From positions 62,001 to 126,000 of the forward strand of contig DATKYN010000062.1 in the NCBI GenBank assembly GCA_035528435.1: a DNA stretch of 64,000 nucleotides, given 5' to 3'. This DNA comes from SG8-40 sp035528435 (GTDB lineage: Bacteria; Pseudomonadota; Gammaproteobacteria; Burkholderiales; Eutrophovitaceae). The first letter of the stretch is position 1, and the number at the start of each line of letters is the position of its first letter. The notes beneath the pieces were generated by a model that did not search any database, was not told where the DNA came from, and saw only the letters and a list, made by a program, of their open reading frames with translations. The translations under genes and the position numbers were made by a program. This document shows positions 43,746 through 51,742 of the stretch, one piece after another.

Positions 43746-44926
43746 TTTTGCCTCAATGCCTTATCCAGGCGGGCAATTCCGTCTTCCAGCCGTGTCTGGC
43801 TGGCGGCAAAGCACCAGCGTACGAAGCCTTCGCCCTCTGGTCCGAAGGCGACCCCGGGAGCCAGTCCCAGGCCGGCCGAGTCGATCAGTCGTTTGCAGAA
43901 CGCCAGACTGTCCTCGGCGCCTGCAATCCGGAAAAAGGCGTACATGGCGCCGGACGGAACACTAGCTTCGACGCCTGGCAGCGCCATCAGGCGCTCAAGC
44001 AGAAAGTCTCGGGCGGATTTCAGGCGGGCGTTGAAGTCGCGCACGGTCGGCTCACCCAGTTCCAGGGCGCTAACCCCGGCACGCTGCACGAATCCCGGTG
44101 CACAGGACGTGTTGTACTCAATCAACGTTGCGACGTTTGATGAAAGCGCTTTTGGCATAACCATCCAGCCAAGGCGCCAGCCGGTCATCTGCCATGCTTT
44201 GGAAAACGTGTTGGTACTGACGAGACGATCATCCGGATCGGCGATATCCAGAAACGACGGTGCAATACCTTGTTCGTTTTCGAAATAGATACGTTCGTAG
44301 GCATCGTCGGCAAGTATCCATATTCCATGGCGGCGGCAATGCTCGAGGATCGCGCGTTGCGATTCATTATCTATGGTCCATCCGGTCGGATTGTTCGGCG
44401 AATTGACGTAGAACGCCACGGTATCGGGCGTGAGTGCGGCAAGCAGACGCTCCAGATCGAGATGCCAGCCATGCGCCGAGAACGTCAGTGGAAACGCGAT
44501 CGAATCGGCGCCGAGAATCTTCGGGATTTCCACGAGGTTGGGCCAGACAGGTGTCACGGTGACGACGCGGTCTCCCGGGCCAACCAGCGCCTGGTTGGTG
44601 ATCATTAACGCTGACATGCCCGAATTGGTTACGGCAATGTTCTCTACGCCGGTTTCGCCACGGGTTTTTCCATGTATGCCGCTAACGTAGTGAGCGATCG
44701 CTTCGCGCAACGGCATGATGCCGAGGTTCTCTGTGTAGAAGGTTTCGCCAGCATCCAGTGCGTCGGTCGCTGCGTGCCGGATGAATCCCGGCGTCACCTG
44801 ATCAGGTTCGCCAAACCAGAAAGCCAACAGATCCGAACGGCCCATCCCGGCGTTGGCGACTTCGCGTATTCGCGACACATTTAGTTGGCGGACCGCTTCC
44901 CTCGCGGTGAGCTGTCGATTCTGCAT
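43742..44926 (-). CDS. PLP-dependent aminotransferase, class I/II
   Basis: 394 residues of the aspartate-aminotransferase fold. The cofactor-phosphate stretch SGMSAL, the SPNNPTG motif near residue 175, the Asp of ILADDAYER and the PLP-binding Lys in TFSKAWQMTGWRLGW (Lys near residue 243) are all present. The C-terminal Arg that binds the substrate carboxylate lies in GFVRWCFA. Substrate amino acid unknown. First gene of a two-gene operon with the glyoxalase-II-like hydrolase. Confidence 0.9.
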   Translation of the reverse strand: MQNRQLTAREAVRQLNVSRIREVANAGMGRSDLLAFWFGEPDQVTPGFIRHAATDALDAGETFYTENLGIMPLREAIAHYVSGIHGKTRGETGVENIAVTNSGMSALMITNQALVGPGDRVVTVTPVWPNLVEIPKILGADSIAFPLTFSAHGWHLDLERLLAALTPDTVAFYVNSPNNPTGWTIDNESQRAILEHCRRHGIWILADDAYERIYFENEQGIAPSFLDIADPDDRLVSTNTFSKAWQMTGWRLGWMVMPKALSSNVATLIEYNTSCAPGFVQRAGVSALELGEPTVRDFNARLKSARDFLLERLMALPGVEASVPSGAMYAFFRIAGAEDSLAFCKRLIDSAGLGLAPGVAFGPEGEGFVRWCFAASQTRLEDGIARLDKALRQK

Positions 44927-45012
44927 GCGTGTCTGGAAGCAAAGGGCGGGATTGTCGCACGCGGGCGCGGGGGCGGGAGGAAAAAGCGATAATTGCGCGT
45001 ACGTTGCCAGGC

Positions 45013-45040
45013 AAAAAAAACCGGCTACCTGGGTAGCCGG
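45013..45040 (-). terminator. Strong intrinsic terminator of the small gene at 45062
   Basis: On the minus strand CCGGCTACC and GGTAGCCGG form a perfect 9-bp stem with a 2-base (CA) gap, followed by eight T. It lies 21 bases after the stop of the 78-codon gene. Confidence 0.92.
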
Positions 45041-45061
45041 CCAAGTGGGTGGGGCGCGTGT

Positions 45062-45298
45062 TTACTCCTTTGGACAGGAGATGCGCCCCGCCCGTCGGGA
45101 TTCCTTCGAAATGGCGTCCGGATCATTCCGTGCGCCTATGCGGCGCTGAACGATCTGATCCTTCTGTGTCGTGCTGTTCTTGAGCGCGGTCAGCAGTGCG
45201 GGGTAAGTGAGGTCTTCGACGGCTGGCCCGGTTGGGGTCGATGACTGTTCGGATTTCAAGGCTGCATTGAATGCCGGGCCTTGTGAAGGTTGTCGCAT
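45062..45298 (-). CDS. Small protein of unknown function with its own terminator
   Basis: 78 residues, polar, with basic and acidic stretches and no membrane segment. The one Cys is near the end (RISCPKE). A GGGGGA ribosome site 9 bases before the ATG and the strong terminator 21 bases after the stop together argue that this is a real transcription unit. It is divergent from the HTH gene at 45455, sharing 156 bases of upstream DNA, so it may be controlled by that protein. Not recognised. Confidence 0.6.
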   Translation of the reverse strand: MRQPSQGPAFNAALKSEQSSTPTGPAVEDLTYPALLTALKNSTTQKDQIVQRRIGARNDPDAISKESRRAGRISCPKE

Positions 45299-45454
45299 GT
45301 TTGTATTCCCCCGCTGTGCGTTTGATTATTGTGTTGACGCAGCCAGTCTGGATCGCGCACCGGTTCGAGTAAATCGCTTTGCCAATGGTTGATTCCCGGG
45401 ACGCTATTGGTATCAAATAATGGCACTTCGGCTTGTTACAGGGGGGGATGAGGT

Positions 45455-46186
45455 ATGTCGGAAACCGTCGCCATGGTGGGCGGATTGAAACGCATTCTGA
45501 AAATGCGGCGAATCAACTATGCGCAAGTGGCGGACGCGCTCGGTTTGAGCGAGGCCACGGTCAAGCGCATGTTTTCGAAGAATGAATTCTCGCTGCAGCG
45601 ATTCGAGCAGGTATGCCAGTTGGGTGATGTCAGCGTTGCCGAATTGGCGAGGGAGGTGGATAGCGAGAAGAACTACATCACCCAGCTCACTGAAGAGCAG
45701 GAAACACGCGTTGTCGGTAATACCAAGCTGTTTATTGTCGCCGTCTGCGTTCTCAACCACCTCACCCTTGAGCAGATTATTGCCATCTATGATCTATCGG
45801 AAACCGAGTGCATCCAGTTGTTGCTGGAGCTGGACCGCATCCGTTTCCTGCAACTGCTGCCGAACAACCGGATCAAGTTGCTGGTTTCGAGAACGTTTTC
45901 CTGGCGTACCAACGGCCCGATACTGCAATACGTGAAGGAGACCGGAGCTGAAGACTATTTCCGGTCGCGCTTTGATGGGCCCGGTGAGCACGTCACCTTG
46001 ATCAATGCGCTGCTGTCCCCGGCATCGTCTGCGCAGATCATCAGTCGTCTGAAACGTATTGGCCGGGAATTCGCCGAGATGCACGATGACGACAAGCATC
46101 TGCCACTCGGAGAACGCCGTCCGGCCAGCCTTTTGCTCGCCATTCGGCCATGGGAGCCAGAGGCGTTCAAGCAGTTGCGGCGCTGA
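45455..46186 (+). CDS. XRE-type HTH regulator with unknown C-terminal domain
   Basis: 243 residues. The first 65 form a lambda-repressor-like HTH domain (LKRILKMRRINYAQVADALGLSEATVKRMFS). The C-terminal 170 residues contain a second helical part (about 85-140) that could be a small winged-helix fold, then a polar tail ending in WEPEAFKQLRR. No cysteine cluster, so a redox or iron sensor is not obvious. It precedes the feo operon by 64 bp but the Fur-controlled promoter lies between them. Function unknown. Confidence 0.75.
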   Translation: MSETVAMVGGLKRILKMRRINYAQVADALGLSEATVKRMFSKNEFSLQRFEQVCQLGDVSVAELAREVDSEKNYITQLTEEQETRVVGNTKLFIVAVCVLNHLTLEQIIAIYDLSETECIQLLLELDRIRFLQLLPNNRIKLLVSRTFSWRTNGPILQYVKETGAEDYFRSRFDGPGEHVTLINALLSPASSAQIISRLKRIGREFAEMHDDDKHLPLGERRPASLLLAIRPWEPEAFKQLRR

Positions 46187-46215
46187 CGGCCGAGCGTATA
46201 ATGCAAATCATTCTC
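46175..46215 (+). promoter_or_regulatory. feo promoter overlapped by a Fur box
   Basis: TTGCGG (46175-46180) and TATAAT (46197-46202) are 16 bases apart. A 19-base site starting at 46197 (TATAATGCAAATCATTCTC) matches 15 of 19 positions of the Fur consensus, covering the -10 box. Iron-bound Fur would block RNA polymerase, so feo is repressed when iron is ample. Confidence 0.75.
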
Positions 46216-46250
46216 AATACGGTGATATTCCTCTCCAGGTGTCTGCAACC

Positions 46251-46523
46251 ATGAATACGGGTCCGAAGCGGCTTTCCGACCTGCCTTTGGGCACCCCGGC
46301 GCGGGTCAGCCATGTCGATGACCGGGCGCCTGCCGACAGGATTGCCACCCGGCTGCGAGACCTCGGTTTCGTGAAGGGTGAGCCGGTGCAAATCGTTGCT
46401 ATCGGACCCATCGGGGGCGATCCATTGCTGGTGCAGGTGGGATTCACGCGCTTTGCGCTGCGCCACGGGGAAGCCAACAGAATTATGGTGGATCCGGCGT
46501 TGGCCGAATCTGCAGAGGACTGA
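46251..46523 (+). CDS. feoA: Ferrous iron transport protein FeoA
   Basis: 90 residues with the SH3-like fold typical of FeoA. Visible segments: LSDLPLGTPARVSHV, RLRDLGFVKGEPVQIVAIGPIGGDPLLVQV and FALRHGEANRIMV. It stimulates or stabilises FeoB. The open frame extends upstream to 46059, but ATG 46251 begins the family sequence and lies after the promoter. Ten bases separate its stop from feoB. Confidence 0.93.
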   Translation: MNTGPKRLSDLPLGTPARVSHVDDRAPADRIATRLRDLGFVKGEPVQIVAIGPIGGDPLLVQVGFTRFALRHGEANRIMVDPALAESAED

Positions 46524-46533
46524 ACGAAACGCC

Positions 46534-48363
46534 ATGGCAGCCATGCGTATCGCACTGGTCGGTAATCCGAACTGCGGCAAGACCGCGTTGTTCAATCTCC
46601 TGACGGGAAGCCGGCAGAAGGTGGGGAACTACGCGGGCGTCACGGTTGAGCGCAAATCAGGCCGGCTGAAGACACCCTCCGGGCGAACTCTGGAAGTGCT
46701 CGACTTGCCGGGCGCCTATACCCTTTCGGCCAACAGTCCGGATGAAGAAATCACCCGGGACATCTGTCTTGGCCGTTTTTCCGGCGAAGAGCAACCCGAT
46801 GCAATCGTGTGTGTAGCCGACGCGACCAACCTGCGGCTGCATCTGCGCTTCGTTCTAGAGTTGCAGCGGCTCGGGTTGCCGATGATTCTGGCGCTGAACA
46901 TGAGTGATGCCGCGCAACGCCGCGGCATCCGTATCGACGCTGCCCGGCTGCAGAAAGAACTGCGCGTGCCCGTCGTGGAAACCGTGGCCGTGCGTCGGGG
47001 CGGTGCGGCTGAACTTATTGCGCAGATCGAAAAAGACCTGCCCCCCGTGCCGGTAGCCTTGCCCGACGATGCCGATCTGCACGCGGAAGTCAATCGCATT
47101 CTGGGCGAAGCCGTCACCATGCCCAGTCGCACCGCGCATTTTGACGATGCGATTGACCGTGTGCTGCTGCACCCGGTTGCGGGCCTCGCTATCCTCGTGA
47201 CGGTGATGTTTTTCATGTTTCAGGCGGTGTTTGCGTGGGCAGCGCCGTTCATGGACGCCATCGACGGCCTGATTGGAGTGGTAGGCGCGTTTGTCAGCAC
47301 TACTCTGCCGGAGGGGCCGCTGCGCGGCTTGCTGGTCGAAGGGATCATTGGCGGCGTTGGCAGCGTGATCATATTTCTGCCCCAGATTCTCTTTCTGTTC
47401 CTGTTCATTCTGGTTCTCGAGGAAACGGGCTATCTGCCGCGAGCTGCTTTTCTGCTCGATCGTATGATGGTTGGCGCGGGGCTCACCGGGCGCTCATTCA
47501 TTCCGTTGCTGTCGAGTTTCGCCTGCGCGATCCCCGGAATCATGGCCGCGCGCACTATTCAGGACCCGCGTGACCGGATTGCGACGATATTGGTGGCGCC
47601 GCTGATGACCTGCTCGGCCCGGCTGCCCGTCTACACGCTGCTGATTGCCGCGTTCATCCCGCAATCGACGGTTCTCGGCATGTTCAATCTGGGCGGCGTG
47701 GTGCTGTTTGGCCTCTATGTAGCGGGTATTGTCGGCGCGCTGGGTGTCGCATTTGTGATGAAGCGGCTGCGCCATGATCGCGAAGAGCACGCGCTGATGC
47801 TGGAGTTGCCTTCCTACCGGTTGCCGAACCCGCGCGACATTGCCATCGGGCTGTGGGAGCGGGCCCGGTTGTTCATTGTCAGGGTCGGGAAAATCATACT
47901 GTCGATCACCGTCATTCTGTGGATTCTGGCGACTTACCCGACACCACCCGCTGACTGGGCGGGCCCGGCGATTGATTACAGTTTTGCCGGCAGAATTGGC
48001 CATTCGATCGAGTGGCTGTTTGCGCCGATCGGGTTCAACTGGCAGATCTGCGTAGCTCTGATTCCCGGACTGGCCGCGCGAGAGGTCGCAGTGAGCGCGC
48101 TCGGAACCGTGTACGCCATATCCGCTGCAGTCGACGACCCGACGGCGCAGTTGCTGCCGATTATTTCATCGCAGTGGTCCTTCGCGACCGGCATGTCATT
48201 ACTCGCCTGGTATATCTTCGCGCCGCAATGCCTGGCCACGCTTGCAGTGATGCATCGCGAGACCAATTCCTGGGGTGTGGTCGCGGCCGCCGTCATTTAC
48301 CTGTTCGGACTGGCCTACCTCGCATCTTTTATTGTCTTTCGTGTAACGAGCATGCTGACATGA
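46534..48363 (+). CDS. feoB: Ferrous iron transporter FeoB
   Basis: 609 residues, shorter than E. coli FeoB (773) but like many other bacterial forms. N-terminal G domain: G1 GNPNCGKT, G3 DLPGAYTL, G4 NMSD. A spacer and then about ten membrane helices follow, including the core SFACAIPGIMAARTI and the repeated Gate-type motif VAPLMTCSARLPVY, with the conserved Cys. It carries Fe(II) across the inner membrane. The G domain to membrane linker is short. The stop overlaps the next gene by four bases (ATGA). Confidence 0.95.
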   Translation: MAAMRIALVGNPNCGKTALFNLLTGSRQKVGNYAGVTVERKSGRLKTPSGRTLEVLDLPGAYTLSANSPDEEITRDICLGRFSGEEQPDAIVCVADATNLRLHLRFVLELQRLGLPMILALNMSDAAQRRGIRIDAARLQKELRVPVVETVAVRRGGAAELIAQIEKDLPPVPVALPDDADLHAEVNRILGEAVTMPSRTAHFDDAIDRVLLHPVAGLAILVTVMFFMFQAVFAWAAPFMDAIDGLIGVVGAFVSTTLPEGPLRGLLVEGIIGGVGSVIIFLPQILFLFLFILVLEETGYLPRAAFLLDRMMVGAGLTGRSFIPLLSSFACAIPGIMAARTIQDPRDRIATILVAPLMTCSARLPVYTLLIAAFIPQSTVLGMFNLGGVVLFGLYVAGIVGALGVAFVMKRLRHDREEHALMLELPSYRLPNPRDIAIGLWERARLFIVRVGKIILSITVILWILATYPTPPADWAGPAIDYSFAGRIGHSIEWLFAPIGFNWQICVALIPGLAAREVAVSALGTVYAISAAVDDPTAQLLPIISSQWSFATGMSLLAWYIFAPQCLATLAVMHRETNSWGVVAAAVIYLFGLAYLASFIVFRVTSMLT

Positions 48364-48644
48364 GTAGCTACGCCCTGCTCGAAACCGTTATCGTCGGTGT
48401 GATCGGGTTGATCAGTGCCTGGCAGGTGATGAAGATCCTGATGCCGCGCACAACGCAAGGGTTGCGTACCTCGATCGCAACCCGGTTAAACCTTGTGCAG
48501 GGAGAAAGGCATTTGCCTGCAACCGGGCCATCCGAAGCGGGATCCAGCGGCTGCGGGGTCGGTTGCGGCAGTGCCTGTAATGGCTGCGGTGTCGCTGCCC
48601 GTATCATCCAGCCCCTGGCCGATCAGCACAAACCTTCGCACTGA
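48360..48644 (+). CDS. FeoB-associated small Cys-rich membrane protein
   Basis: 94 residues. One N-terminal membrane helix (about 7-27), then a basic linker, and a Cys-rich patch GCGVGCGSACNGCG with four cysteines near residue 64-77, followed by a short tail. It overlaps the feoB stop (ATGA) and belongs to the same operon. Such small Cys-rich genes follow feoB in many proteobacteria; a metal- or iron-sulfur-binding role in Feo assembly is plausible but unproved. It is not a typical winged-helix FeoC. Confidence 0.82.
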   Translation: MSSYALLETVIVGVIGLISAWQVMKILMPRTTQGLRTSIATRLNLVQGERHLPATGPSEAGSSGCGVGCGSACNGCGVAARIIQPLADQHKPSH

Positions 48645-48733
48645 TTGAAACCCGGCCGCGCCGTGTTTGCCGCCTGTGGCCAAAACGCAAGTGGTTACTT
48701 TCGGCGAGTGTCACGCCAATATATGGACGCAAG

Positions 48734-48763
48734 TTGACTGGGTGGGTGTCCGTTGGCTAGCAT
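48734..48763 (+). promoter_or_regulatory. Possible promoter of the aldehyde dehydrogenase gene
   Basis: TTGACT and TAGCAT are 18 bases apart, ending 28 bases before the ATG. The -10 box is poor, so this is tentative. Confidence 0.3.
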
Positions 48764-48791
48764 CGCTGCCTCAAACTGAAGGGAATACAAC

Positions 48792-50234
48792 ATGGCTACG
48801 CAGCAATACCAGAACTATATCGCCGGGGAATGGGTTAATGGCGCCACGACTTCGCGTGATATCAATCCATCAGACACGTCGGACGTTGTCGCCGAGTACG
48901 CCCAGGCGGACAAGGCACAAACTGAAACCGCAATAGAAGCGGCACGGCAGGCAGCGCCCGCCTGGGCCAACTACGGTGTTCAGGCGCGAGCCGATTTGCT
49001 CGACAAGATCGGCAACCAGATTCTTGCCCGGAGCCAGGAACTCGGTCAGCTGCTCTCACGCGAGGAAGGCAAGACCCTGCCTGAAGGGATTGGTGAGGTA
49101 GTGCGCGCTGGCAACGTATTCAAATTCTTCGGTGGCGAGGTATTGCGCCGTGCCGGTGAGTTGCTGCCCTCGGTGCGTCCGGGTATCGATGTCGAACTCG
49201 TGCGCGAACCGCTCGGAGTGGTCGGCATTATCGCGCCATGGAATTTCCCGGCGGCGATTCCGGCGTGGAAAGCCGCGCCTGCACTGGCCTATGGAAACTG
49301 CGTTGTATTCAAACCCGCCGATCTTGTTCCCGGTATGGCGCATGAGCTGGCCCGGATCATTGTCGATGCAGGTATGCCGCAAGGCGTGTTCAACTTCGTG
49401 ATGGGACGGGGAAGCGTTGTTGGCGAAACAATCGTCAACGATCCGCGTGTGGATGGCATCACCTTTACCGGTTCGGTTGATACCGGGCAAAAAGTTGCTG
49501 CAAGCGCGGTGGCGCGCATGGCCAAGTTCCAGTTGGAGATGGGCGGTAAGAATCCGATGGTTGTGCTTGATGACGCGGATCTTAATATTGCCGTCGAGTG
49601 TGCCATCAATGGCGCGTTCTTTTCGACCGGTCAGCGCTGTACCGCTTCATCGCGGCTGGTTGTAACCAAGGGCATTCACGACAAGTTCGTTGCGGCGATG
49701 ATTGCGCGGATGAAAACCCTGAAAGTGGACAACGCGCTGAAGAAGGGCACCGACATCGGTCCGGTGGTGGACAAGAGCCAGCTCATCCAGGATCTGTTCT
49801 ACATTGAAGAAGGCAAGAAAGAGGGCGCCAAACTCGCTTATGGAGGGCTACAGCTAAAGCGCGAAACCGAAGGCTTTTACCTCGAGCCCGCCCTGTTCAC
49901 CGAAACGTCGAACAGCATGCGCATAAATCGTGAAGAAGTGTTCGGGCCGGTCGCCACCGTCATTGCCGCGAAAGACTATGATGAAGCACTGGCGATTGCG
50001 AACGATACGCCTTTCGGGCTTTCGTCGGGGATTTGCACTACGTCGCTCAAGCATGCGTCGCACTTCCGCAAGAACAGCCAGGCCGGCATGGTGATGGTCA
50101 ATTTGCCCACGGCGGGCGTTGATTATCACGTTCCGTTCGGAGGCCGAAAAGGGTCGAGCTATGGCCCGCGTGAGCAGGGGCGCTACGCACAGGAGTTTTA
50201 TACAACAGTGAAAACGTCGTACGTTTTGGCCTGA
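48792..50234 (+). CDS. Aldehyde dehydrogenase family protein
   Basis: 480 residues. NAD(P)-binding and catalytic elements: APWNFPAAIP near residue 147, FTGSVDTG near 225, the catalytic Glu in QLEMGGKNP near 249 and the nucleophile Cys in GQRCTASS near 283. The C-terminus closes with PFGGRKGSSYGPREQG. It resembles alpha-ketoglutaric-semialdehyde dehydrogenases and related enzymes for semialdehydes. AAGGGAATACAAC precedes the ATG. It is separate from the meta-pathway operon, though it could supply its missing semialdehyde oxidation step; that is inference. Confidence 0.92.
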   Translation: MATQQYQNYIAGEWVNGATTSRDINPSDTSDVVAEYAQADKAQTETAIEAARQAAPAWANYGVQARADLLDKIGNQILARSQELGQLLSREEGKTLPEGIGEVVRAGNVFKFFGGEVLRRAGELLPSVRPGIDVELVREPLGVVGIIAPWNFPAAIPAWKAAPALAYGNCVVFKPADLVPGMAHELARIIVDAGMPQGVFNFVMGRGSVVGETIVNDPRVDGITFTGSVDTGQKVAASAVARMAKFQLEMGGKNPMVVLDDADLNIAVECAINGAFFSTGQRCTASSRLVVTKGIHDKFVAAMIARMKTLKVDNALKKGTDIGPVVDKSQLIQDLFYIEEGKKEGAKLAYGGLQLKRETEGFYLEPALFTETSNSMRINREEVFGPVATVIAAKDYDEALAIANDTPFGLSSGICTTSLKHASHFRKNSQAGMVMVNLPTAGVDYHVPFGGRKGSSYGPREQGRYAQEFYTTVKTSYVLA

Positions 50235-50331
50235 CGCTGTTCTCTGGCAGGGAATGTTACGCTCATTGGGGGGTGGCAGATCGCGCTGATGCGACGAGGC
50301 CGCCGGCCATTCCTGAGCGTAGCAATGGAGA

Positions 50332-51192
50332 TCAGGTGATTTTTACGAAGATCGCCTCGGCGAGGCGATCCAGATTCGCAAGGGAAGTATCTTTTGCCTC
50401 GCTCCATTCAAGTTCCGGGGAACCGAATTGTTCATGCAACCGCTTGCTCACCCATTCGTAATCCTCTCGTCGCTGCAGCCGCACATACATCTCCATCAGG
50501 CGCAGGTAGGCATATGGTGATGCCTCGGGGAACAGGGTCGTAAGCTGCTCCAGCAGGGCCGTTCCCGAGTTCATGTGCTCTTCGTCGAAGTGGCGCTCGG
50601 CATCGATCAAAAGCTCTTCCAGTTCCGAGGCTGGTGCCGGGACGCCGGCAGCGATACCTGCTGACGTGCCGCGGATATCGTGCAACTGGTCGCGTACGGC
50701 CGGTGGTAGCAAACGAGCCACGGCGGCACTGTTCTTCGAAGCAGATGTGGTTGTCGTGGTTGTCGTGGTTGTCGTCGTTGGCTCAGTGGTCCGTCGTGTG
50801 CTGTAGATGGAAGGGGCTTTGGGTTTCGGTGCGCTGCTTTGCTCGTCGCTCTTGACCGCGGCTTTGGTTTGGAGTGAGCCAACGCCGACACCGTGCGGGC
50901 TCCGCGTCGGGTCCCAGGCACCGCCGCTGAACAAATGCGCGTAGCGGTCCTCGTGCAGGTTCTTGATTGCCAATATTTCTCCCGCCACGTCCGGCGGAAA
51001 ACCCTGCCGGTCGGCACGGCTCGGGAACAGCAGGTCGTTGAGATACTCGGCGGCGGCCGGCTTGCCCCAGTCCTCGTTGAGTTGCTTGGCAACGCGCTCG
51101 AATTGTTCAACCAGGTGCGTCGGGAATGGCACGTTGGCGTCGCGGCAATCTCTCGCGATACGCCCGAATGGTTGATCAACTTTCTTGTTCAT
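50332..51192 (-). CDS. Poly-threonine protein with FimV-like C-terminal helical domain
   Basis: 286 residues from the ATG at 51192. The first 100 residues are a soluble helical region, then a low-complexity linker with 11 consecutive Thr after EP (about residue 120-130), then a helical domain of about 100 residues (LEELLIDAERHFDEEHMNSGTALLEQ, then AYLRLMEMYVRLQRREDYEWV) that looks like the TPR-like C-terminal region of FimV-type proteins. No signal peptide and no membrane segment, so cytosolic. The Thr tract is encoded by repeated ACA/ACG codons, a region prone to slippage. AGGAAG lies 8 bases before the ATG. Function unknown. Confidence 0.78.
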   Translation of the reverse strand: MNKKVDQPFGRIARDCRDANVPFPTHLVEQFERVAKQLNEDWGKPAAAEYLNDLLFPSRADRQGFPPDVAGEILAIKNLHEDRYAHLFSGGAWDPTRSPHGVGVGSLQTKAAVKSDEQSSAPKPKAPSIYSTRRTTEPTTTTTTTTTTTSASKNSAAVARLLPPAVRDQLHDIRGTSAGIAAGVPAPASELEELLIDAERHFDEEHMNSGTALLEQLTTLFPEASPYAYLRLMEMYVRLQRREDYEWVSKRLHEQFGSPELEWSEAKDTSLANLDRLAEAIFVKIT

Positions 51193-51742
51193 CGGCAGCT
51201 TCCTGATCGTGCAATAGGGACATAAAAAATATCGGGTGCAGACGGGCCCAGCGTTACCGGCCATACACCCTTTTGGATTTTACGCTATTTGCCGGTGACG
51301 ACGGACCGCTTCTGGCCGTGCTCTGTCGATGGTGAAAAAAGGTCGCGGGCGCTGCGGCAACTGCCGGGTGACCGGGCTGCAGAAAGGACGATCTCCGGGG
51401 CTGGGGCCCAGAGAGAGCACGCCACATTTCTCCTGATCAAGCCTCTGTAGAGTGATCCGGTGTGAACCCACCGTGAACCCGCACCTGGCGGCGCGTGATC
51501 TGCCAGTGTACGCAGGGTTGTTGGAAAGTATCGCAAAGCACTGTTGTCGCGCGTCGGCAGTCGAAGGCGCTGGCAGGGTCTAAGTAGCAATGATCGCCTC
51601 GCCGGATTTAGTCACACCTTGTTTGATCGCACCGTGTCCCATCGTGCTGTTTCCCATCGCACCGTGACTAATCGCACCGTGACTAATCGTGTTGGTTACG
51701 CAGGCTCTTGCTAGAATCACGCGTTTCCGCCTTGAGCAGATC
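51193..51742. other. Intergenic region with tandem repeats
   Basis: About 550 bases between two divergent genes (the poly-threonine protein and the flavin oxidoreductase). Apart from the 15-bp repeats at 51626-51700, no coding sequence was recognised; frames of 60-100 codons on the minus strand have unnatural composition. Confidence 0.5.
51626..51700. repeat. Five tandem 15-bp degenerate repeats
   Basis: Units of exactly 15 bases start at 51626, 51641, 51656, 51671 and 51686, with cores ATCGCACCGTG (three times) and ATCGTGCTGTT or ATCGTGTTGGT, linked by TCCC or ACTA. They end 43 bases before the flavin-oxidoreductase start codon, where a regulator could bind. Confidence 0.75.
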
